Shown here in pieces: positions 34,433 to 43,019 of a stretch of DNA of 64,000 nt. The DNA is from an uncultured Prevotellaceae bacterium (GTDB lineage Bacteria; Bacteroidota; Bacteroidia; Bacteroidales; UBA3663), in the NCBI GenBank assembly GCA_900319235.1, contig ONNR01000017.1, positions 21,593 to 85,592 of the forward strand. Reading direction: 5' to 3'. Positions within the stretch are counted from its first letter, which is position 1, and every line of letters begins with the position of its first letter. The notes under the pieces were generated by a model. It made no database searches. It was given only the letters and a program-made list of their open reading frames with translations, and was not told the origin of the DNA. Made by a program: the position numbers and the translations under genes.

Positions 34433-35128
34433 ATGAAAAGAATTCTTATCGTCTGCATGATTGCAGCATCGTGCATCATGGGCCAGCAAGCCAAGGCCCA
34501 ATCGTTCCTCGAATCCATCCTTTCGGGCATCGCCTCGGGCAACACGTCGGGCAGCGACGCCTTAGGTGCTGTGCTCAATGGAGCCGTCACATCCACCACC
34601 TCCAACACCAAAGGCAGTAATGTAGGTAATGTTCTCGGCAACATCATTTCGAGCGTAACTGGCAGCGCCACCACCACCCAGGCTAATCTTGTCGGCACAT
34701 GGAGTTACAACGAACCAGCTGTGCAGTTCGAGAGCAAGAACCTTCTCACCAAGGCCGGAGGTGCAGCTGCTGCCACCAAGGTCGAGAACAAACTTGCCTC
34801 GTTCTACAATATGATGGGCATCCGCACGGGACGTGTCAGCTTCACTTTTGACAAAGATGGAGGTGTAGTTTACAACCTCGGCTCACGCTCCTACAAGGGC
34901 ACTTACACCTTCGACCAGAAGAACAAGACCGTAACGATGACCACACCCACAGGCCAGAATGTTAAGGCATATGTTACCGTCAGCGGCAACAACATGAGTC
35001 TCTGCTTCGACAGCACCAAGGCTCTCAACCTCTTCACCACCATCAGCAAGAGTTACAACTCGACCATCAGCGCCCTCGCTGGCAACTACGATGGAATGAA
35101 GACCGGATTCAAGTTCGTCAAGAAATAA
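34433..35128 (+). CDS. DUF4923 family exported protein
   Basis: A 231-residue protein from ATG 34433 with a signal peptide (LIVCMIAASCIMGQQAKAQ). A Ser/Gly/Thr-rich low-complexity part (about 25-80) is followed by the DUF4923 domain: LVGTWSYNEPAVQFESKNLL, ENKLASFYNMMGI, GRVSFTFDKDGG and a terminal MKTGFKF. This lipocalin-like family is widespread in Bacteroidales and has no assigned function. It begins 25 bases after the CBM20 gene, probably co-transcribed, and ends in a TCTAGA repeat and a strong terminator. Confidence 0.82.
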   Translation: MKRILIVCMIAASCIMGQQAKAQSFLESILSGIASGNTSGSDALGAVLNGAVTSTTSNTKGSNVGNVLGNIISSVTGSATTTQANLVGTWSYNEPAVQFESKNLLTKAGGAAAATKVENKLASFYNMMGIRTGRVSFTFDKDGGVVYNLGSRSYKGTYTFDQKNKTVTMTTPTGQNVKAYVTVSGNNMSLCFDSTKALNLFTTISKSYNSTISALAGNYDGMKTGFKFVKK

Positions 35129-35135
35129 GTTTCGC

Positions 35136-35195
35136 TAGATTATCTAGTGGATCTAGAATCTCTAGACTATCTAGATAATCTAGAACATCTAGACG
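35136..35195. repeat. Tandem TCTAGA intergenic repeat, copy 2
   Basis: Seven (T)CTAGA/CTAGT hexamers at 8-10 base spacing after the DUF4923 stop; same type as 5183-5227. Confidence 0.7.
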
Positions 35196-35203
35196 CAACC
35201 GAC

Positions 35204-35240
35204 AAAAAAGCTCTGAAGAAATTTCTCTTCAGAGCTTTTT
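35204..35240. terminator. Bidirectional intrinsic terminator
   Basis: AAAAAGCTCTGAAGA pairs perfectly with TCTTCAGAGCTTTTT around a 6-base loop. U runs exist in both directions, so it can end the DUF4923 unit (plus) and the tRNA unit (minus). Confidence 0.88.
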
Positions 35241-35254
35241 GTTGACCATTATCA

Positions 35255-35330
35255 TGGTCGGGGTGACCCGACTCGAACGGGCGGCCTCTACGTCCCGAAC
35301 GTAGCGCGCTACCAACTGCGCCACACCCCG
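35255..35330 (-). tRNA. tRNA-Pro (anticodon CGG)
   Basis: Reading from 35330 to 35258 gives a 73-base cloverleaf: acceptor CGGGGTG/CACCCCG, D-arm GCGC-AGTTGGTA-GCGC, anticodon arm CTACG-TTCGGGA-CGTAG with CGG, T-arm GCCCG-TTCGAGT-CGGGT, discriminator A. The CCA end is encoded at 35255-35257. It decodes CCG. Confidence 0.97.
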
Positions 35331-35336
35331 TGGAAA

Positions 35337-35374
35337 TCTACAGCCGTCTGCCTAATCGAATCGGCGGCTGTAGA
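35337..35374 (-). terminator. Hairpin after tsf
   Basis: TCTACAGCCG / CGGCTGTAGA form a 10-bp stem between the tsf stop and the tRNA. The U run is short, so termination may be partial and the tRNA may be co-transcribed with the ribosomal operon. Confidence 0.55.
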
Positions 35375-35381
35375 CGAAGGA

Positions 35382-36371
35382 TTAATCCTGGTTGAGGTTC
35401 ACGCGACGGAAAGCAGTCACAGTAAGACCCTTCTGAGCCTTGTCCATATACTGCTGAACGTTGATCTTAGCGTCGTTGATGAACTCCTGCTCAACAAGGC
35501 AGTTCTCCTTGAAGAACTTCTTCAGACGACCCTGTGCGATGTTTGCAATCATCTGCTCGGGCAGATTAGCAGCCTTCTCAGCGCTAACTTTTGCACGGAT
35601 CTCACGAGCCTGTGCAGCCTGCTCAGCAGTGATCCAACCCTTAGCGGTGTTGCTATCGATATGATCCTCCGAGTCAACAAGGGCGGGGTTGATGCCAGCC
35701 TTCTTGAGGGCTACATCGACAGCCTTGGCAACCTGCTCGGCCTTGGTCTTCTCGATAGCCACAGCAAGTTCGTCGTCCTTCTTCTTCTGGGGAACCTCGT
35801 CAGCATTCACAGCAACAGGATTCATTGCAGCTACCTGAAGAGCAACCTCCTTGAGAACCTCTGCAGGACCCTCCTGGTTGTAAGCAACGATAGTAGAGAG
35901 CTTGTGGTTGAAGTGGTTGTAAGCTACAACTGAGGGACCCTCGATGTGCTCGTAGTTGCCGATCTCCATCTTCTCACCGGTAACACCGATCTGAGCTACG
36001 ATAGAGTCCTTCACTGTACCATCCTCGGTAGGAAGAGCCAAAACGCCATCCAGATCTGCAGGCTTGTTGGCCATTACGAGATCCATGATCTTGTTGGCAA
36101 GGGCTACGAAACGCTCGTTGGTAGCAACGAAGTCGGTCTCACACTTCAGGGAGATGATAGCTGCGAAGTTGCCATCGGTACGTGCAATAACAGTACCCTC
36201 AGAAGCCTCACGGGCCTCACGCTTGGCGGCAACAGCCTGACCCTTCTTGCGAATCTCCTTCACTGCCTCCTCCATGTTACCATTGGTAACCTCAAGGGCC
36301 TTCTTGCAATCCTGCATACCGGCACCAGTGATCTCGCGGAGTTCCTTAATTTGAGCAATTGAAACTGCCAT
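35382..36371 (-). CDS. tsf: Elongation factor Ts
   Basis: A 329-residue protein from ATG 36371; an in-frame codon at 36404 adds a poor leader and is rejected. The N-terminal UBA-like domain (IAQIKELREITGAGMQDCKKAL) and the TDFVATNERF motif, which opens the nucleotide site of EF-Tu, are present. EF-Ts recharges EF-Tu by replacing GDP with GTP. It is the last gene of rplM-rpsI-rpsB-tsf, 34 bases after rpsB. Confidence 0.97.
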   Translation of the reverse strand: MAVSIAQIKELREITGAGMQDCKKALEVTNGNMEEAVKEIRKKGQAVAAKREAREASEGTVIARTDGNFAAIISLKCETDFVATNERFVALANKIMDLVMANKPADLDGVLALPTEDGTVKDSIVAQIGVTGEKMEIGNYEHIEGPSVVAYNHFNHKLSTIVAYNQEGPAEVLKEVALQVAAMNPVAVNADEVPQKKKDDELAVAIEKTKAEQVAKAVDVALKKAGINPALVDSEDHIDSNTAKGWITAEQAAQAREIRAKVSAEKAANLPEQMIANIAQGRLKKFFKENCLVEQEFINDAKINVQQYMDKAQKGLTVTAFRRVNLNQD

Positions 36372-36405
36372 AATTTCTTTCAGTTTTTTAGGATTAAAAA
36401 TCAAA

Positions 36406-37188
36406 TTAGGCCTCCTCTTCTTCGGTAGCCTCTTCTACTACTGGAGCCTTCTTGCCAGCCTTGCCCGAAGCCTCTGCAGCTTCCTGGTCAGCCTTCTCCA
36501 CCTTGCGCTCCTCGATACCCTCAGCGATAGCGTCGCACATAGTGCCTACAACCACTGCGATAGACTTGGTAGCGTCGTCGTTGGCGGGGATTACATAATC
36601 CACACCCTTGGGGTTGGAGTTGGTATCAACCATTGCAAATACGGGGATACCCAGACGGATAGCCTCAGCTACTGCAATGTGCTCCTTCATAACATCTACA
36701 ACGAAGATTGCAGATGGCAGACGGGTAAGGTCTGCGATTGAACCGAGGTTCTTCTCAAGCTTCTCACGCTGGCGGCTGACCTGCAGACGCTCGCGCTTCG
36801 AAAGGTTATCATAAGTGCCGTCCTTCGTGAGTTTGTCGATGGTAGCCATCTTCTTCACAGCCTTGCGGATAGTGGTGAAGTTGGTGAGCATACCGCCTGG
36901 CCAGCGCTCGATAACGTAAGGCATGCCAACAGCCTGTGCCTTCTCGGCAATGATCTCCTTGGCCTGCTTTTTGGTTGCGACGAAAAGCACCTTCTTGCCA
37001 CTCTTGGCCAATGCCTTGAGCTGCTCAGCTGCCTCGTCGATTTTAGCAACTGTCTTATTAAGGTCTATAATATGGATGCCGTTACGCTCCATGAAGATGT
37101 ATGGAGCCATTGCTGGGTTCCACTTGCTCTTAAGGTGTCCGAAGTGAACGCCGGCTTCCAAAAGTTGATCAAAGTTTGTACGTGACAT
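36406..37188 (-). CDS. rpsB: 30S ribosomal protein S2
   Basis: A 260-residue protein. S2 signatures are visible: LLEAGVHFGHLKSKWNPAM, IDLNKTVAKI, VLFVATKKQAKEI, RWPGGMLTNF and GIPVFAMVDTNSNP. The C-terminal tail is extended and rich in Lys, Glu and Ala, common in Bacteroidota. It binds the 30S head-body junction. The gene is preceded by a 155-base gap containing a strong hairpin and followed by tsf. Confidence 0.98.
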   Translation of the reverse strand: MSRTNFDQLLEAGVHFGHLKSKWNPAMAPYIFMERNGIHIIDLNKTVAKIDEAAEQLKALAKSGKKVLFVATKKQAKEIIAEKAQAVGMPYVIERWPGGMLTNFTTIRKAVKKMATIDKLTKDGTYDNLSKRERLQVSRQREKLEKNLGSIADLTRLPSAIFVVDVMKEHIAVAEAIRLGIPVFAMVDTNSNPKGVDYVIPANDDATKSIAVVVGTMCDAIAEGIEERKVEKADQEAAEASGKAGKKAPVVEEATEEEEA

Positions 37189-37287
37189 GATGTCAAAAAT
37201 TGTTTTATTTGTTTACATTCTTGTTATTCAATCCGCCGGTAGTCGTCATCAGGACGGGTCCGACTGGATTTAGATACTAAACGCGTT

Positions 37288-37321
37288 ATTTAAATAGATG
37301 TACGCACGTACTTATTTAAAT
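37288..37321 (-). promoter_or_regulatory. Hairpin in the rpsI-rpsB gap (possible S2 leader element)
   Basis: ATTTAAATA (37288-37296) and TATTTAAAT (37313-37321) enclose GTAC-GCAC-GTAC, giving a two-part stem about 100 bases upstream of rpsB on its transcript. Autoregulatory leaders before rpsB are known in other bacteria; a leader function here is inferred from position and structure. Confidence 0.45.
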
Positions 37322-37343
37322 TACGCTTTGCGCTAACCAAAGA

Positions 37344-37733
37344 TTAACGCTTGCTGAACTGGAAGCGACGACGAGCCTTGGGCTGACCTGGCTTCTTACG
37401 TTCAACGACACGAGGATCGCGGGTGAGGAAGCCAGCCTTGCGAAGAGCGGCCTTGTGCTCAGCATCGATCTTAACGAGTGCGCGTGCAATTGCGAGACGA
37501 ACGGCACCAGCCTGGCCATTGAAGCCACCACCCTTGAGGTTCACCTTGATATCGTACTGCTCGGCAACACCTACTTCGTTGAGAGGCTGCTTAACGACGA
37601 ACTGAAGGATCGAAGAGGGGAAATACGACTGGAGTTCCTTACTGTTGATTGTGATGTTACCAGCACCAGCCTGAACATAAACGCGGGCTACGGCGGCCTT
37701 GCGGCGGCCAATTGCATTAATTACTTCTGCCAT
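37344..37733 (-). CDS. rpsI: 30S ribosomal protein S9
   Basis: A 129-residue protein with the S9 core: AIGRRKAAVARV, NLKGGGFNGQAGAVRLAIARAL, and the basic tail KKPGQPKARRRFQFSKR whose final Lys-Arg contacts P-site tRNA. It follows rplM with a 25-base gap, the usual L13-S9 pairing. Confidence 0.98.
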   Translation of the reverse strand: MAEVINAIGRRKAAVARVYVQAGAGNITINSKELQSYFPSSILQFVVKQPLNEVGVAEQYDIKVNLKGGGFNGQAGAVRLAIARALVKIDAEHKAALRKAGFLTRDPRVVERKKPGQPKARRRFQFSKR

Positions 37734-37758
37734 AGTTCAATTGTTGTTTTGGTGTTGA

Positions 37759-38217
37759 TTACTTCAGTTTGTTGATGTCGATTACCTTTGGCTGCTGTGC
37801 AACCTCCTTGTACTCGCTGCCCTCATATACGCGAACGTTCTTGAGGATCTTACGGCCGAGAGGGCCCTTGGGGAGCATACCCTTGAGTACGGTGAGGAAC
37901 AGTGCCTCGTAACCCTGTTTCTTAACTACGCTAGCGGCAGTGTGTGCGCGCTGGCCACTTGGATAACCGGTGAAGGTGAGCCACTCACGCTCAGTCCACT
38001 TGTTGCCGGTCATTGTGATCTTGTCGGCGTTAATGATGATTACGTTGTCGCCGCAGTCAACGTTAGGGGTGAAGGATGGTTTGTACTTACCGCGGAGAAG
38101 CTTTGCTACCTTTGAGCAGAAGCGACCCATCACCTGGTCAGTAGCATCCACAACCACCCACTCCTTCTGTGCAGTTGCTTTGTTCACAGAAATGGTCTTA
38201 AAAGATAAAGTATCCAT
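37759..38217 (-). CDS. rplM: 50S ribosomal protein L13
   Basis: A 152-residue protein. L13 marks are VVDATDQVMGRFCSKVAKLL, the DNVIIINADKITMTGNKW block, YPSGQRA and MLPKGPLGRKILKNVRVYEG. It is first in the operon and has a structured leader of about 100 bases. Confidence 0.98.
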   Translation of the reverse strand: MDTLSFKTISVNKATAQKEWVVVDATDQVMGRFCSKVAKLLRGKYKPSFTPNVDCGDNVIIINADKITMTGNKWTEREWLTFTGYPSGQRAHTAASVVKKQGYEALFLTVLKGMLPKGPLGRKILKNVRVYEGSEYKEVAQQPKVIDINKLK

Positions 38218-38262
38218 TTAGTTGATTGGGATAAATTAAAAAAATAAATAAATTAAATAGAC

Positions 38263-38306
38263 TGGCAGCGCCTCGAATTACGGACAAGAGCTCATCGAGG
38301 ATGCCA
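38263..38306 (-). promoter_or_regulatory. Structured leader of the rplM operon
   Basis: TGGCA/TGCCA (38263-38267 with 38302-38306) and CCTCGA/TCGAGG (38271-38276 with 38295-38300) form an 11-bp stem with an internal loop, in the transcript upstream of rplM. A U-rich tract follows, so it could act as an attenuator or a binding site for L13. L13 leaders exist in other phyla; this assignment is inference. Confidence 0.55.
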
Positions 38307-38326
38307 CTGACGATTAAATCAGCGCG

Positions 38327-38334
38327 CAAAGATA
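38327..38334 (-). promoter_or_regulatory. -7 box of the rplM operon
   Basis: TATCTTTG on the minus strand, 110 bases before rplM. The -33 region is not a clear match. Confidence 0.6.
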
Positions 38335-38447
38335 ACGCTTTTATTCTAAATACGTGCATTTAAAGATGTTTTTAAAGAGTTTTCAACGCTTTTTTCGCCC
38401 ACAATTCATAAATTTGGCCTATCAAGATAGCAAATTACCGCGTCAGA

Positions 38448-38479
38448 TTTGGCTCGAAAGTGAATAATTATTATCTTTG
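38448..38479 (+). promoter_or_regulatory. Promoter of the DUF2400 gene
   Basis: TTTG (38448-38451), 20-base spacer, TATCTTTG (38472-38479). A TTG start codon inside this -7 box is therefore excluded. Confidence 0.8.
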
Positions 38480-38500
38480 CACCCATCATCTGACAAAACT

Positions 38501-39262
38501 ATGGACATCACCAAAGCCAACCTCGAACATCTGTATCATCACATCTTCAGCGAAGAGAGGTTTCTCGCCATCGATCCTTGCGCTGTCGTTTGGCAGCTTT
38601 CAGCCCACACCCAGCGACAACTTGACCTCGAAATTGGAGGACTCATGGTAGCTATGATTACCTGGGGAAACCGCAAGGCCATCCGTACGGCCGCTCTCCA
38701 TATGCTCTGTGATGAAATGCAATGGAACCCATCGGAGTTCATCCTCCGCCAGTTATATCTCGATAGCTATCAGAATGCCAGGAATGACTGTGTCTATCGG
38801 ACGCTCAATCGCTACAAGTTCATCGAGGTATGCGAGAACATCTATAATGCCCTTATGTCTTTTCGCCAAGCTCACCCTAATGAGGAACTGACACTCGAGA
38901 ATTGTTTGAAGGGTTTGGATATGAAACAATGCATCGCCACGATTACTGATTGGCTGGCTCCAGCACGACTCGGCACGATAGGCAAGACTGCCTGCAAAAG
39001 GATATGTATGTTCCTGCGCTGGATGGTCCGAACAGAAACGCCCGACTTCGGTCTATGGAAATCGCACAAACCTAGCGAACTGTATGCGATTCTCGATGTC
39101 CACATCTGTCAACTCACCTTCCCCATCCTCAAGCACAAACAGCCATCGTGGGCGGCTTGCGAAGAGCTCACCGAGATTTTCCGCCGATGGGACAAGGATG
39201 ATCCCTTGAAATACGACGTGGCCTTGATGACCTTGGCCGATCTTGACACTGGGAGCAGATAG
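38501..39262 (+). CDS. DUF2400 / TIGR02757 family protein
   Basis: A 253-residue protein from ATG 38501. Family features are DPCAVVWQLSAHTQRQLDLE near the N-terminus, MITWGNRKAIRTA, SEFILRQLY, then the block CKRICMFLRWMVRTETPDFGLW and a closing DDPLKYDVALMTLADLD. TIGR02757 proteins are conserved in Bacteroidota and resemble helix-hairpin-helix DNA glycosylases distantly; no function is established. The gene has its own perfect promoter and stands divergent from the rplM operon. Confidence 0.88.
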   Translation: MDITKANLEHLYHHIFSEERFLAIDPCAVVWQLSAHTQRQLDLEIGGLMVAMITWGNRKAIRTAALHMLCDEMQWNPSEFILRQLYLDSYQNARNDCVYRTLNRYKFIEVCENIYNALMSFRQAHPNEELTLENCLKGLDMKQCIATITDWLAPARLGTIGKTACKRICMFLRWMVRTETPDFGLWKSHKPSELYAILDVHICQLTFPILKHKQPSWAACEELTEIFRRWDKDDPLKYDVALMTLADLDTGSR

Positions 39263-39332
39263 GCCAATATAGCATACAAATAATTCAAATAATGATGAAA
39301 TCTGCACCGATTTCGAACCATTTCAGCATATA

Positions 39333-39366
39333 ATTGTCCAACCAATCATTTTTTTCTTTATCTTTG
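39333..39366 (+). promoter_or_regulatory. Promoter of the GH2 gene
   Basis: ATTG (39333-39336), 22-base spacer, TATCTTTG (39359-39366), 27 bases before the ATG. Confidence 0.6.
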
Positions 39367-39392
39367 CAACCGATATTATAACTCACACTAAC

Positions 39393-42050
39393 ATGAAAAA
39401 GAACCTATTCACCACGCTACTTTTGGTAGCTTCTCTATTTACCTCACTCTCGGCACAAAGCCAGGAGCAGTTACTACTTTCCGGTTGGCGCTTCCAGAAA
39501 GGTGCCGCAGTCGGAGCCGAAGCTCCCGACTTCGACGACTCCCGCTGGCAGCAGGTCACCATCCCACACGATTGGGCCATCAGCGGTCCTTTTGACAAGG
39601 ACATCGACAAGCAGGTCGTTCGCATCGAGCAGAATGGCGAGAAGGAGGCAACCGAGAAGACAGGTCGCTCGGGTTGTCTGCCTTGGATAGGCGAAGGCTG
39701 GTACCGCACACAGTTCACCATCCCTGCTGGCTACGATTATGCCGAACTCATCTTTGACGGCGCCATGGCCGAACCGCACGTCTATGTCGATGGCAAGGAC
39801 GTAGGTTATTGGGCTTACGGATACAATACCTTCAAACTCGAAATCCCTGCCGAATCAGGCGAACACACGCTTGCTGTGCATCTGCAGAACATCGAGGAGT
39901 CTTCACGCTGGTACCCCGGTGCCGGACTCTATCGCCCCGTGCGCCTCTTCCTCGCCCAGCAGATTGGTCTCAAGACATGGGGCACCTTCGCCCGCACCAC
40001 CATGGTATCCTACATCTCTCCCGACTACCGTTCGGCACGTGAGGCTCGACTCACTGTTAGTTCTGAGGTCAGAGGCGACATCGCCAAAGGCCAAAATCTC
40101 AAGATAGGCCACATCCTTACCAACGATGCCAGCGAGGTGGTAGCCGAACACTGGATGAACGTCAATGACTCAAAGATGGCAACCAACGTCCTTGTCGTCA
40201 AGAATCCCAAACTCTGGAGCCCCGAACAACCCGCGCTCTACACACTTACCACGCGTTTGACCGAAGGTGACAAGGTATGGGACGAACAGAGCCAGAAGGT
40301 AGGCATCCGTCAGATTGAATACAATGAAGAAGGCTTCAAGCTCAATGGCGAGCTCCGCAAGTTCCGTGGCGTTTGCCTCCACCACGACATGGGTCCCGTG
40401 GGCTCAGCATTCAACAAGTCGGCCTTCCGTCGCCAGGTGGCACTCCTGAAGGAAATCGGTTGCGACGCCATCCGCACTTCACACAATATGCCAGCACCTT
40501 GGCAGATGGACATCTGCGACGAAATGGGCATGATGGTCATGGCCGAATCGATGGACATGTGGGTCTATCCCAAGTGCAGGAACGGATATAGCCGCTTCTT
40601 CGAAAAGGTCGATGAAACTTCTGTAAACCGCACGGGCGAACCCTGGTGGAAGCGCGACTTCACCAACCTCGTCCTCGTCCACCGCAATCACCCGTCCATC
40701 GTGATGTGGAGCATTGGCAACGAGATACCCGAGCAAAACAACGCTGTCGGCTACCGTTATACCCACCTCCTCCAGCAAGTCATCCATGAACTCGACGGCA
40801 CACGTCCCTGCACACAAGGCATGGATCGTGGCGAAGGCCCAATGCACAGCGGCGTTTGGCAGACCACCGATATCCCAGGCTTCAACTATCGCCTCCACGT
40901 CTATCCCAAGGGCATCGAGAATTCGCCCAGGGGCATCGTCCTCGGTTCAGAGACGGCTTCCACCATCTCGAGTCGCGGTGTCTATAAGTTCCCCGTCGAG
41001 GAAGTGCACGGCACAGCCTACGACGACGGACAGATCTCCAGCTACGACCTAGAATCGTGCATCTGGAGCAATATCCCTGACGACGACTGGATGTGGCAGG
41101 ACAAGTGCCCACAGGTCATTGGTGAATTCGTCTGGACAGGCTTCGACTACCTCGGCGAACCTACTCCCTACGACGAATACTGGCCATCACGCAGCAGTTA
41201 CTTCGGCATTTTCGACCTTGCAGGTCTTCCCAAGGATCGCGCCTACCTCTATCGTGTGCATTGGGCACCCGAGCAGGAGACCCTGCACCTGCTGCCCCAC
41301 TGGACATGGCCGGGACGTGAGGGCGAAGTGACACCCGTCTTCTGCTACACCAACTATCCCGAAGCCGAACTCTTCGTCAATGGCAAGAGCCAGGGCCGCA
41401 TCAGGAAGTATGATGTCAGCCTTGAGACCTATCTCGGTCACCGTGTTTCGGAACCGATGCCGTGGGGAGGCTCTTCGATGTTTGCCGATCCCAAGACACC
41501 ATACGGAGAAAATCGTCTCGACCGTTATCGTCTGCGCTGGATGGATGTGCGCTACGAACCCGGCGAACTCAAGGTGGTAGCCTACGATGCAATGGGCAAC
41601 AAGGCTGCCGAGCAGGTCATCCGCACTGCGGGCAAGCCCGACCACATCGAACTCTGCCTCGATGCAGCAGCCCAGGACACCGAGCTCAGCGTCACGCCCG
41701 TCGATATGGATGGTAATACGCTCGACACACCTCAGCTCGCCTTCGTCACCGCTCGCGTGGTCGATAAGGACGGCAATCTCTGTCCCGATGCCGACGTGCA
41801 GCTCCAGTTCAACGTCAGCGGCAAGCCCCAGCGTGGCATCAAGGCGGCCAAGGGCGAATATGTAGCTCGCTACAACTCGGCCTGCAATGGTGACGCCACC
41901 AGCGTTGAGACGTTCACCGAACCAACGATGAAAGCCTTCCACGGCGAGTGTGTCATCGTCGTCGAAGCCGGCACTGTGCTCGGCGATGCAACCCTCACCG
42001 TCAGCGGCAAGGGTGTCAAGCCAGCCAAGATGAACTTCACCGTCCGATAA
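39393..42050 (+). CDS. Glycoside hydrolase family 2 beta-galactosidase-type enzyme
   Basis: An 885-residue exported protein (signal peptide about 1-22). The sugar-binding sandwich (GWRFQKG; IPHDWAISGPFDKD; GEGWYRTQFTIP), Ig-like domain and TIM barrel of GH2 follow. The acid/base Glu is in IVMWSIGNEIPEQ and the nucleophile Glu in PQVIGEFVWTGFDYLGEP. The last third has a DUF4982-type module (FVNGKSQGR) and a bacterial Ig/invasin-like domain (LAFVTARVVDKDGN). Periplasmic enzymes of this layout in Bacteroidota remove beta-galactosyl or related units from plant or host glycans. No SusC/D pair is adjacent. Confidence 0.93.
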   Translation: MKKNLFTTLLLVASLFTSLSAQSQEQLLLSGWRFQKGAAVGAEAPDFDDSRWQQVTIPHDWAISGPFDKDIDKQVVRIEQNGEKEATEKTGRSGCLPWIGEGWYRTQFTIPAGYDYAELIFDGAMAEPHVYVDGKDVGYWAYGYNTFKLEIPAESGEHTLAVHLQNIEESSRWYPGAGLYRPVRLFLAQQIGLKTWGTFARTTMVSYISPDYRSAREARLTVSSEVRGDIAKGQNLKIGHILTNDASEVVAEHWMNVNDSKMATNVLVVKNPKLWSPEQPALYTLTTRLTEGDKVWDEQSQKVGIRQIEYNEEGFKLNGELRKFRGVCLHHDMGPVGSAFNKSAFRRQVALLKEIGCDAIRTSHNMPAPWQMDICDEMGMMVMAESMDMWVYPKCRNGYSRFFEKVDETSVNRTGEPWWKRDFTNLVLVHRNHPSIVMWSIGNEIPEQNNAVGYRYTHLLQQVIHELDGTRPCTQGMDRGEGPMHSGVWQTTDIPGFNYRLHVYPKGIENSPRGIVLGSETASTISSRGVYKFPVEEVHGTAYDDGQISSYDLESCIWSNIPDDDWMWQDKCPQVIGEFVWTGFDYLGEPTPYDEYWPSRSSYFGIFDLAGLPKDRAYLYRVHWAPEQETLHLLPHWTWPGREGEVTPVFCYTNYPEAELFVNGKSQGRIRKYDVSLETYLGHRVSEPMPWGGSSMFADPKTPYGENRLDRYRLRWMDVRYEPGELKVVAYDAMGNKAAEQVIRTAGKPDHIELCLDAAAQDTELSVTPVDMDGNTLDTPQLAFVTARVVDKDGNLCPDADVQLQFNVSGKPQRGIKAAKGEYVARYNSACNGDATSVETFTEPTMKAFHGECVIVVEAGTVLGDATLTVSGKGVKPAKMNFTVR

Positions 42051-42077
42051 TCATCCATCGTGCTTTATTGATTGTCC

Positions 42078-43019
42078 ATGCTCTGGCATTTATTGGCACT
42101 TCTCGTAGCCTGTATATGGGGCAGCACCTTCGTCGCTTCGAAGGTGCTGCTCAATGCTGGATTGAACCCAGCCGAGATCATGTGCCTGCGATTCATCCTC
42201 GCCTGGCTGCTGATACTGCCGTTGTCCCTGGGCCGACGGAAACGCAGGCAGCGCTCCGCCAGAGACGTGCTTTGGGACGAGTTCCTGTTCATCATCCTCG
42301 GTCTTACCGGCGGTTCGCTCTATTTCCTGTCCGAAAACACAGCCGTGAAGCTCACTTCGGCCACTTCGACAGTCGCCCTGATTGTGGGGACGACGCCCAT
42401 CGTCACTGCTCTGATGAACCGAATGGTGCATCATGACGAACATCTCTCCAACCGTTTTCTTGGTGGGTCACTCGTGGCAGTTATCGGCGTCGCCCTGGTA
42501 GTTTTCAATGGTGTCTTCGTCCTCGACGACGACCCGCTGGTCATTCTTCTCTCGTTTGCAGCAGCAGTAAGCTGGGGGTTCTATAGCCTCGTCATCCGCA
42601 ATGTCGAGCGCCGTCACAGCTCCATCACCATCACACGCAAGGTATTCTTCTGGGGCGTCATCACCATGCTCCCCACCTGCATCTGGAACATGTACCACAA
42701 CGAAAGCCAGCTTTGCGCACTCGGTCAGGCCACTGGCGCTCCCGTCGCAGGCTGGTCGCTCCTGCTCCAGCCCACCGTGTTCGGCACGCTGTTCTTCCTC
42801 GGGCTCATCGCCTCGTTCGGCTGTTTCCTGCTCTGGAACATTGTCCTCCGGCGCATCGGCATCATCGCAGCAGGCAATTATCTTTACTTCAATCCCGTCA
42901 CTTCACTCATCGCCGCCTATCTGGTGCTTAGCGAGCGCATCACATGGCTCGCCATAATCGGTTGTCTGCTCACCATCGTCGGCGTTTATCTCTGTAATCA
43001 TGGCAGTACCAAGCATTAA
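42078..43019 (+). CDS. EamA/DMT-family transporter
   Basis: A 313-residue inner-membrane protein from ATG 42078. Ten hydrophobic helices are arranged as two EamA repeats: LLALLVACIWGSTFVASKVLL with FILAWLLILPL, then LSFAAAVSWGFYSLVIRN onward, with the AGNYLYFNPVTSLIAAYLVLSE closing helix pair typical of the family. These carriers export metabolites, often amino acids; substrate unknown. It begins 27 bases after the GH2 gene and its 3' end overlaps the next gene by 20 bases. Confidence 0.9.
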   Translation: MLWHLLALLVACIWGSTFVASKVLLNAGLNPAEIMCLRFILAWLLILPLSLGRRKRRQRSARDVLWDEFLFIILGLTGGSLYFLSENTAVKLTSATSTVALIVGTTPIVTALMNRMVHHDEHLSNRFLGGSLVAVIGVALVVFNGVFVLDDDPLVILLSFAAAVSWGFYSLVIRNVERRHSSITITRKVFFWGVITMLPTCIWNMYHNESQLCALGQATGAPVAGWSLLLQPTVFGTLFFLGLIASFGCFLLWNIVLRRIGIIAAGNYLYFNPVTSLIAAYLVLSERITWLAIIGCLLTIVGVYLCNHGSTKH

